DNA from: Selaginella tamariscina
Taxonomy: Eukaryota > Streptophyta > Lycopodiopsida > Selaginellales > Selaginellaceae
NCBI GenBank assembly: GCA_003024785.1
Contig: PUQB01000118.1
Location: forward strand, 441,827-505,826
Length of the DNA stretch: 64,000 bases
Direction: 5' to 3'
The position numbers and the translations under genes are program-made. Of the stretch, positions 55,797 through 64,000 are shown one piece after another; position 1 is the first letter of the stretch, and the number at the start of each line of letters is the position of its first letter. The notes under the pieces are model-generated. The model made no database searches. It was given only the letters and a program-made list of their open reading frames with translations, and was not told the DNA's origin.

Positions 55797-56863
55797 GCTT
55801 CATTACTCAATAAACTGAAAATGTAAATGTATGTTTCCAACATTACTCTTTGTGATAGATCATGTCATCCATCCAAAAAGCTACATTGATAGGGATGCCA
55901 CATTAAATCCGTCTACTGCCAAAATCTATTATTCGATCTCATTCTTATGATCCCATATGAATAATTTCATAATCAAGTTAGTCGAGCTAAGTAACTTGAA
56001 TACAGAGTGCGCGCTTACAACTAACTAAGGTTTCAAGTTGTACATGTTCAAATTAGGTAACTTGAACTTAGTAAACTATTTCACCTAATGTTACTTGTAG
56101 CTAACGTCATCAAAATATTGCGAACATCGGACAATACTTTTATTACATTGGATGTTCGAACCAATTGCTTAACATATTCATCATATGTTAATATTTGACA
56201 TTTTGTTGTATTACAAGTTCAACACCATAGTTTGCTTCTAGAGTTACACTCTCAGAAACATGCACTAAAATGAGAGCTTATTTACATTTTTATGTCAAAA
56301 TGTAGTGTTCACTCTTATGTTTGAATATGCCCCTTATTCCGAAGTTAAAGACACACTTTCGAACATAAGTCTTTCCCCATTTAAACACTATTGCTGAACC
56401 TGATATTGAATCTTGCCCTAAGCCAAAACTCAATAGACACTGTCTGTTTCCAAATCATGTGTTATCCCAAATTCAAACACCTTAAAGAAAAAGAAAAATT
56501 TTCAATAATGTGTAGACTTAGGATATCATAAGACCCACTTCCAAGACTTAGTTTGTAAGCCAGAACAAACTAACACGCCACGTCTTGTGGAAGTATATGG
56601 TAAAGTAACCAAACATTCATAAGGTAAAAACTGGCATACAACTTGGAAGTTGTCTTCCAAGCGTCTTCGACATTGGAGTCCATAACCCACACCCACTTAT
56701 TAAGTATGTTCTTTGAAGAGTTATAGATCTCAGGACCAACTCTGTGCAGAATTCAGATTAGCCAAAAGTGATAAAGTACTTCAAAAATTTAGAACTAACT
56801 AAACCCTGAAACACATACAACTTTAGGCAGTCCTACTGACCGCAGAGAATGGCTGATACCAAT
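55797..56863 (-). mobile_element. L internal region in minus orientation, with PBS
   Basis: The reverse complement matches 6990-8010, and the match stops at about 55797. The PBS on the minus strand is TGGTATCAGCC (56851-56861). No 3' LTR is present in the window on its left. Confidence 0.82.
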
Positions 56864-58615
56864 TGTCAGAGTTTTAACCCAAAGGGCCAAACACGTGGCT
56901 GCCAGGTGGCCATTGGCGTCATCACCTGTGTGAGCAACGCTAAGTTTCCCAGAACAACCCCAACGACCCCTAGGGTTAGACTCTAATGCCCAAGTGGACA
57001 GGAGACTTAGGGTTTAGCCTAAGTCTCCCTAGAATGTCTGCCCCCAAACCCTTGAGGGATAACCCTAGTTGACTTAGGGTTTAGCCTAAGTCTCCCTAGA
57101 GTGTCTCCCCCAAAACCCTTGAGGGATAACCCTAGTTGACTTAGGGTCTTGCCCTAGAAGACCTAGACAGGCTCATGCCCTAACCCCCATCAAGGAGACG
57201 TGTGTTCCACACATACCCCTGGACAGAGCTAAGGCATCGTCACTTACCCCTTGAGGAATCACCCTCATCCGGAGTACAACCCCTTTAGGGCGACAAGGGG
57301 TACCCTGAACCACGACTAACCCCTAAGGGTTTGAGTGGCCAAGTTATACCCTAGACCTAGGGCTAGTACTTAGTGAGGACACGAGTGTGCGCCGTAGGCG
57401 GACACGAGTGTTCTGCTAAGCAAACTCCCTAAGGCTAGGTTTGGGATAACCCTAAGCACATGACCTTGCGAGTGCCTCACGAAAGGGCTCTGCTAACATG
57501 TTTAGGTTGTTCAACCCTTGAATTCCAAGAGAACACTCCCCTAGCCAAGTGTGCCAAAGCACACCTAGTTATGAGACCTAACCTCCCTTGAGCGGATGCC
57601 CAAGGCTTAGCACCCTAGTGCAAGCACAAGCATGTCTGTTTGCTAAAGTATCCAACCCCTTGGCGACAAGCCCATGACATAACCCCAAAGGGCGTGCCTC
57701 ATTGTACCATGTGACGTTTAGCCCAGTGTCACATCTCCATGTGACACTGCCTTCCCCGATGTGGGCTATCATGCCATAGCCCTTAGATTCAAGAGTTGCA
57801 CCAAGTGCCACAAACGTGGCTCCTAAATGCCGACTCTAGAACCCCTCAATGAACCCTAGGAACCAAGTAACATGAACCTGTCAAACAAGATCCCACCTCA
57901 CAGTTGGACAAGGACACGGATGTGCCTTGCTTGGCCGTGAGTGCTACACCTAGCTTGACGTGGAGGAGGAGGCTGGAGACAAGCCTCAACCTCTGCCTCT
58001 TGGAACGTGCATTCCGACAAGACCTCCCAGGCATGGATTCGCCAACGTTAAGGGTAAGCTACCCGAAGGTGGGACGTACCCTGGCATTGGAAGTTAGGGC
58101 GGCACAACAAAGGGTTGTGCCTTGACGACACAAGCTAGAGCTTGCACCGGGAGAAGAGTAACGAGCTCAGTCATGAACCCAGGAACCCTCACTCCTATAT
58201 ACTACCTTATTTATGTGACAGAGGCCCCCCTGTTTTCCTGTTTACATAAGTGGGCTAGCACTGAAATCTCATTCCCAGAGGGAACATACTTGGTGAGTTA
58301 TCCATCGACCCCTAAACCCTAACCTGTCAAACCTGGGGGTATTTCTAAGCATATCCGACATGTCGAACTCACCGGAACTAGCCATTAATCCAACCGGGAC
58401 ACGAAAACCAAGGTAAGAGTTTTCTAGATGGAAGTGCTAGCTTCGCCCAGAGTTTCTTGCAAATACCTAATGACACCTGGCCGGACCATCACTAGATATC
58501 CAAGTGCACTAAGCGGGCCTGTTTCTTCTACACCTAGGGCTTATCAACATAGTACAATAGGTAACAACAGTCAACATCCAAAGTAAAAGGTTGAGTCATA
58601 GTAAAAACTATGACA
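56864..58615 (-). mobile_element. L 5' LTR in minus orientation, inserted in palindrome array 3
   Basis: 1752 bp, TGTCAGAG to ACTATGACA on the plus strand, adjoining the PBS. The right flank (CCACCCTTCTCG) is palindrome-array sequence equivalent to about 31695, so this L copy landed in the array. The short open frame at 57904-58125 also appears in the other LTR copies (49796-50050) and encodes nothing recognisable. Confidence 0.88.
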
Positions 58616-59525
58616 CCACCCTTCTCGATCTCTTGAATGGGTGTGCGGGATTAATCCCATCACTCTTCTCGGTCTTAAAGAGAACTAGTCAAGATTTATT
58701 TGGCACATTCATTCATGGGAAAGAGAAGGGTGGCGGATTAATCTCGCCCACTATGGAAGGGATGGTGGAATTAATCTCGCCACCCTTCTTAGTCCCTTCA
58801 ATTGGTATGCAGTAACCCTTCTTCATCTCAAACAGAGGTGGTTGGGATTGATTCGACTCACCAATGGAGGAAAAAGAGAAGGGTGGCGGGATTAATCCCG
58901 CCACCCCTTCCATGCTTGGTGGGCGGGATTAATCCCGCCCACAACACTCACATATGGATTAAGCAGTTGGCGGGATTAATCCCGCCACCAGGCAAAGAAG
59001 GGTCGGTGAGATTAATCCCGCCGCCATGGCCTGTGCAGACGGCGGCGGAATTAATCCCGCCACCCTCTTGTAAATCATGTGCACACACACATATATGAGT
59101 GACGAGATTAATCTCGCCGCATGCCCATGCCCTGTGCGGAGGGCGGCGGGATTAATCCCGCCACCCATGGCCTGCATGAAGGTCTCGTAGGATTAATCTC
59201 GCCTCACGCCCATGCCCTACGCGGAAGGCGGGATTAATCCCGCCGGCTAGGCCCTTCACGCAGGCCATGGGCGGCGAGATTAATCCCGCCGCCCTCCGCG
59301 CAAGGCATGGGTGTGCGACGGGACTAATCCCACCGCCTAGGCCCTTCACGCAGGCCATGGGCAACGGGATTAATCCCGCTACTCTTTGGTTAGCCTCATG
59401 GGTAGCGGGATTAATCCTACCGCTCATGAGGCTGCCTGCATGAAGGGCAGCGAGATTAATCCCGCCGCTCATGACCTATATGAAGGGCCTGGGCGGCGGG
59501 ATTAATCCTGCCGCCCTTTGGTCAC
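58616..59525. repeat. Palindrome array 3, about 19 units
   Basis: Same 18-bp palindrome family as arrays 1 and 2, including units extended to GGCGGGATTAATCCCGCC with GGC/GCC flanks (59140-59165), and altered ones such as GGTAGCGGGATTAATCCTACC (59401-59421). The spacers CATGGCCTGC and CTAGGCCCTTCACGCAGGCC are characteristic of this copy. No ParB-like gene adjoins, because the L insertion lies where it would begin. Confidence 0.92.
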
Positions 59526-59731
59526 ATATATTATATATATATATTATGTATATATGGGAGTGTGTGTGTGTGCCAGAGATAGAAAAATTAATAAGATTAT
59601 ATAAATACAAACACAGATATTTATATTTTATATATGAATATGTATATCATGTGTGTGCGTGTGTGTGCGAGAGATAGATAAATGAATAAAATTATACAGA
59701 TACACACACACATATATAATATATATATATG

Positions 59732-59778
<47 letters not shown>

Positions 59779-59815
59779 ATAGGAGTGTGCGTGTGAGAGA
59801 GAGAGATCTCACCTG
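59526..59815. repeat. TA/TG microsatellite, copy 3
   Basis: (TATA)n and a long (TG)n run (59739-59773), followed by (GA)n, equivalent to 48190-48760. Confidence 0.9.
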
Positions 59816-60657
59816 TGTGTGAGAGAGAGGGAGATTTCACAGCTGCCGCCTTGCCTCCTTTCTTCTTGAAACCCTAAGAATATACCTAAACCCTAAAAGG
59901 AATAGAATATATATTAACCTTAATCGAATATTCCTTCTAAGTATATACTTAAACCCTAAAAATAATAAAATATAGATTCACCCTAAACGAATATTCTTTC
60001 ATTATATTATCATAATTTTAAATTTGTGTGCGTGGGTGTATCACATACACCCCAAAAATATAAATCATGCAGGGGTTAACATGTGTGTGTTCATGAGAGT
60101 GTTAAATTTTCACGTGTAGTAATATATACACACATAGTATTATACACATAGACATACATACATATTAGTACATAATATTGTAATATTTATATGATGTGTA
60201 TGTCTGAGAGAAAGAGACAGACTATATATTATGGATCATGCATGGTGTGTATGTATGAGATAAGAGAGACAAAACATATTATGGATCATGCATGGTGTAT
60301 ATGTATGAGAAAGAGAGAGAATGTTAATAAATTAAATTCATACACATTACATATATTAGTACACATATATACATACACACGTGTATACACAGAGACATAC
60401 ATACATATTACATGAAATTCAATGTGTTACATAGGGATTAGGGTTTAGGGTTTAGGTTTAGGGTTTAGGATGGATCATGCATGGTGTGTATGTATGAGAA
60501 AAAGAGAGTGTTAAAAAATTAATTTTGTACACATTACATATATTAGTACACATATATACATATATATTAAACACACATACACACATAGTACATAATATTG
60601 TAACATCAGTACATATTATGGATCATATATGGTGTGTATGTATGAGAGAAGAGAGAT
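59816..60657. repeat. Array tail, copy 3
   Basis: It aligns with 48760-48794 plus 50570-51480, giving the uninterrupted version of the solo-LTR target. It has CATGCATG at 60237, 60287 and 60476 and a TTTAGGG-type tract at 60433-60470. Confidence 0.87.
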
Positions 60658-61339
60658 TGGTCGTCGGGGACTCCGCAGGCCAGATGTGGTGCTTCTTAGG
60701 AAGCTGCAATGGTCGCTAGGAAGTTGTCAAGAGCGTCCAACCTCGGGGGTTCGTCCGGCAAGTCGGGCCTTACAGGAGTAATGGAAGGTATTGGATGGCC
60801 TCTACCCGGACGCCGTGAGGGCCCGTGTACAGGTAGGGGGGAGTTCTATTGAGAAGACTTGGCAGAGAGTGTTGTGGTGCCCAGGAGTAGGGCCAGCGGG
60901 GAACGCCTACTTGTAAAGTGAATAGAAGGAAAATGGATCTATATATATTGCCTGTCTAAGTACAACTATCTCCGATAGTGGAGCAAGATATAAGACGCAG
61001 ACTTGACTCCAAAAAGACCCCGACCCACTACCTGCCTTCCGGCTTATATAGTGGGTTACCTACCGCTAGACCCTAGCTACAGGTGGTGCTCTCCCACTAG
61101 TCTGCTGCCTGGTGACAGAGTCCTGCCTATCGCATTTATGCCTCCCCACGTGTGCTGTCTTCATACCCTGGGTAGTTGGTCCGGACGATCGGATCTCCAT
61201 CTGGTTACGCCGGCCTAACATCGGTCGCCATCAGTTCGTACCCGCAGTACCTCCCTTATCCGCTTCCTCCCGTCGCTCGTCCGCGCTGGTGGATGTCCCG
61301 TTGGCTGGCCGTGTGATGGTGTCGGACCACCGTTAACCA
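60658..61339 (-). repeat. 3' LTR of element G copy 3
   Basis: It aligns with 11947-12640, TGGTCGTC to GTTAACCA, more diverged than the other copies. Confidence 0.86.
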
Positions 61340-61899
61340 GATTCGTTGGCATGCCTCGGGCCATGTGCTCTAGGTATCAGCCCTTGGAGCTCCTAATACA
61401 TAGCGATTTTGTTCTCTGTTGCAGCTAGCATGGTCTTTAGTGTGTGATGGTTGCCTCCCGTAGTGCGATCACCCTTCGGAGCTTTGCCTCGGACCTGCAT
61501 GTTGTTCCCGAACCTGCTTGAGCTGATCCTCTAGGTCCTGCATCTATTTCTGGGAGCATTGTAGCTCTTGTTCCCTTTCCACAAGGAGCTGAGCTAAATG
61601 GAGGTCGGGCCCCCTTTGTTTGGGGACGGTGATTCGTGGTGTGCCTAGTTCCCTGGTTGGGTTGTGCTCCTGTCTCGTGCCTGATGGCCTTGTATCGCTC
61701 GCCTCTGGCTTCTTGAGTAGGGGTCCCGGTTGGCTGGCTGTTGGTGTGGTAATGGTTTTGGAGAGTTGGGTCTTCGTCAGTAACTCCCTTCTAACTGTCG
61801 TTAGCTCTGCTTGTGCCTCTGCGAGCTCCCCACACCTTTGTTCTAATCGAGATTTGCATTCCTCTATCTTTGTTCCTTTCCTACTATGACCTGGCTGCA

Positions 61900-63960
61900 G
61901 GCGTGCTGGTCATCATTGAGTAGCCCTAAGAGAGTTTCGCACTCACTGTATATCCTCCAGAATTTCGCTCTCCTCTCACTCAGCTTTCCAGGCGTCCTTC
62001 GTTCTCTTCATTGTCAACATACACAGTCGACCCCTTCCCTCAGTAGCTCTTTAGCCCTTTGGGCGACCTCCCAGGCTCCTGCCGCCGCTCCATGAGTTCT
62101 GTCACTATGTCATCGTGTTTTTCACCACCGTTGGGAGGTTGAGGTTGTCATATATCACCATGGCTTCATCTAGCTGGTCAAAGGCCCCGCGAGCTCGGTA
62201 TAGACCGTAGAGGTTCATCGTCCGTTGGCCTGGAAATGTTGGTAGTTACTCTCGTACTCATCCCGGGCTTGTCCTTCTCTCCCCTCTGGCTGGGTTCAGT
62301 AGATTGCTCGATTGTGACTAACGGGGATTCCGGGAGTGGGGATCCTATGGCCAGGGGAATCACGTGTATGGGTTCCTGCGTTCCATACCCTGGTGATTCT
62401 GGTCCGGAAAGGGGCTACCCTCCACCTGTTCCTCTATCAACGCTTGTTCTTCTGTTGAGTCCTGTTCTTCTGTAGATGCCGGTTCCTCCATTGAATCCTG
62501 TTCTTCTGTTGACCCCGGTTCCTCCATTGAATCATGTTCCTCTGTTGACTCTGGGGGTTCTGTTGTTCCCTCATTTGGAGTGGTGGTGGTGCTCTTACTA
62601 CCATTCGGGCGAACAAGCCTGTGGTCATAATAGCAATATGGCCAGCCATGGGGAGCCTTTGCTCAGTGCTGGCTCGAACTCCATAAATTCCACTAGTTAG
62701 AGCCGGAACCAGGTATTACTTAAGGCAATTAGCCAATTTACTGCGACTCCTTCCCACACCCTGCAAAGACGTTTGCCAGTCACCTAGTGATCCGACTCCC
62801 TGTTCTTCCGTGAGCATAAAGGTCACTAACATTACGAACTCGGCTGCTTCCTCTTTGCTTGTATGCCTCGTAGTCCATGAGTTCTGTGGTGGCGGCCATT
62901 GAACCTCCATGTCCGAGCATTCCCCTAGGGCTAGGCCGTCCCCTGGTAGTCAGAAGACTATCGCTAGTTCGTCGAACATAATGTGGAAGACTGCTCCCAT
63001 CCGTGTAGAATTGTATTCCCCTGCCCAGTTTGCTGGCTACTAGTTCGCTGACTGGAGGAATTGTCTGGCCTTCTCAGCGAATCCTGGGTCCTCCACTTCT
63101 CCCCACAGAAGGTCGAAGAATTTGTCCAATCGCAATTGCCTCCTAACTCGCCGGACATCGGGTTGCCCGATTAATTCCTTGAACTTGGAGTGCCTGGGCG
63201 ACACCAGCTTCCGCTGCTGTTCTTGGCCCTTGATGAGCATGCTAATTTCTCTGATTACCACCGATCGATTTCTCTCTGTCCACCCCGTGGTCATGGTAGT
63301 GGGAGTGTGGCATTGTGCACCTTCTTCCTGAGTATGGTGTCGTGGCAGTCCTTGTGGCGTCCTCCGAGGTGACTAGCGTGTCTATCCATGTGCCTAGATA
63401 CGCAATGATGGCGCCACCAACCATCATTGCCTTCGTAGTGCGTGCCTCACGCCTGTGGTCCAACCTCGTGGACCATGTGATCATGTAAGCTGGCCACACG
63501 TGCGTTTGGAGATCCTGCTTCTGACCGCTCTATCTTCCTTGTTGCATTGCCTGTGGTTTGATTTCTCTGCCCGGGATTCCTCAAGCTGTGCTTCATCTGG
63601 GTGAACAGCGCGGCTACTATTGATCGTTCGTCGTGGTACTTGTCGTTATAGTAGACTATGGTTGTTTTGATGCTGCCTGGTGGGGCCCATCCTAGCTCTA
63701 ACTGCACAATCTTACTTGTTGATCCTCTCCTGCCACTTCTTCCCCATATTGGCCCCGTGTGTCCCTACCTGGGGTTTTGTGTCCTACTTCCACCCGGGAA
63801 GGTTTATGCCAGAGCTTCTCCCCCCCACTTCCCATGCCAATCCCCGATCGGCCGTAATAGTGGATACTCACTAGTAGAGGGCTGCCTATTCCTGCCGATA
63901 CGGCCATGGGGTGGCTCCGCTCGATTGGAGCGGCCATCCGACTTGGGTATGCCCACATAG
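61900..63960 (-). pseudogene. Unidentified coding region of element G, copy 3
   Basis: Minus-strand pieces parallel copy 1: PPGSIKTTIVYYNDKYHDER (about 63640-63690), KARQFLQS and DEFFDLL-like text, an acidic repeat array and charged helices. Having the same order in a separately inserted copy supports a real coding region. Frames are broken differently from copy 1. Confidence 0.5.
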
Positions 63961-64000
63961 GCCCTCTGGAATTGTCCTGGTGGTTGGTGACCCAACGTTC

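Larger units (their letters stand above)
60658..64000 (-). mobile_element. Element G, copy 3, truncated by window end
   Basis: The 3' LTR is 60658-61339 (682 bp), left-flanked by GAGAT. Internal sequence from 61340 matches 12641 to about 15300 of copy 1: coiled-coil-like end, acidic STEEQ repeats (62430-62560) and the DKFFDLLWGEVEDPGF segment (63095-63150). It again shows no RT or integrase motif. Gag and protease would lie beyond the window. Confidence 0.86.

Overview
The window looks like repeat-dense nuclear DNA of a land plant. It has TTTAGGG/CCCTAAA telomere-type tracts, chromodomain Ty3/gypsy elements and long LTRs with an initiator-Met tRNA primer site. Two multi-exon gene models have GT-AG introns. 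I see no rRNA or tRNA gene, no bacterial operon and no intact housekeeping gene. The species cannot be told from this sequence. The chromovirus types would fit a seed-free plant, but that is a weak inference.

Layout. (1) 1-4276: a decayed chromodomain gypsy element (A), followed by fragments of its LTR. (2) 4453-11774: several copies of a long-LTR element ('L', LTR up to about 1.77 kb, Met PBS) whose internal region shows no coding capacity, including two copies meeting head to head at 11161/11169. (3) 11775-25332: a chromovirus (B) inserted in L with a perfect GGTGT target duplication. Its 5' LTR is itself split by a 7.77-kb element (G, 11947-19719, target duplication ACTAT) that encodes gag and protease but shows no reverse transcriptase or integrase. 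(4) 25333-26530: the rest of that L copy. (5) 26860-31290: two minus-strand multi-exon genes. One is an FCP1/SCP-like HAD phosphatase. The other is a ParB-like plus SAM-methyltransferase-like protein. (6) 31620-33356: an array of about 20 copies of an 18-bp palindrome (GGCGGGATTAATCCCGCC and variants), then TA/TG microsatellite.

A stretch of about 15.77 kb, from inside G through B, L, both genes and the palindrome array (17624 to about 33388), is repeated directly at 33390 to about 48780. The junction carries a telomere-type tract and a 68-bp fold-back inverted repeat. After copy 2 come a solo L LTR (48795-50569) inside the array tail, a third gypsy element (C, 51643-54125), the 3' end of an unrelated transposon-like gene (54160-55414), a reverse-oriented L copy (55797-58615), a third palindrome array (58616-59525) with its tail, and a third G copy running off the end (60658-64000).

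Most LTR-element reading frames are broken. Both B copies share stops explicable as C-to-T or G-to-A changes. The two tandem copies differ by many 1-2 base indels, so some frameshifts may be sequencing or assembly error. The most interesting content is the ParB/methyltransferase gene with its upstream palindrome array (and a related palindrome in one of its introns), and the RT-less gag-protease element G with a long extra coding region.
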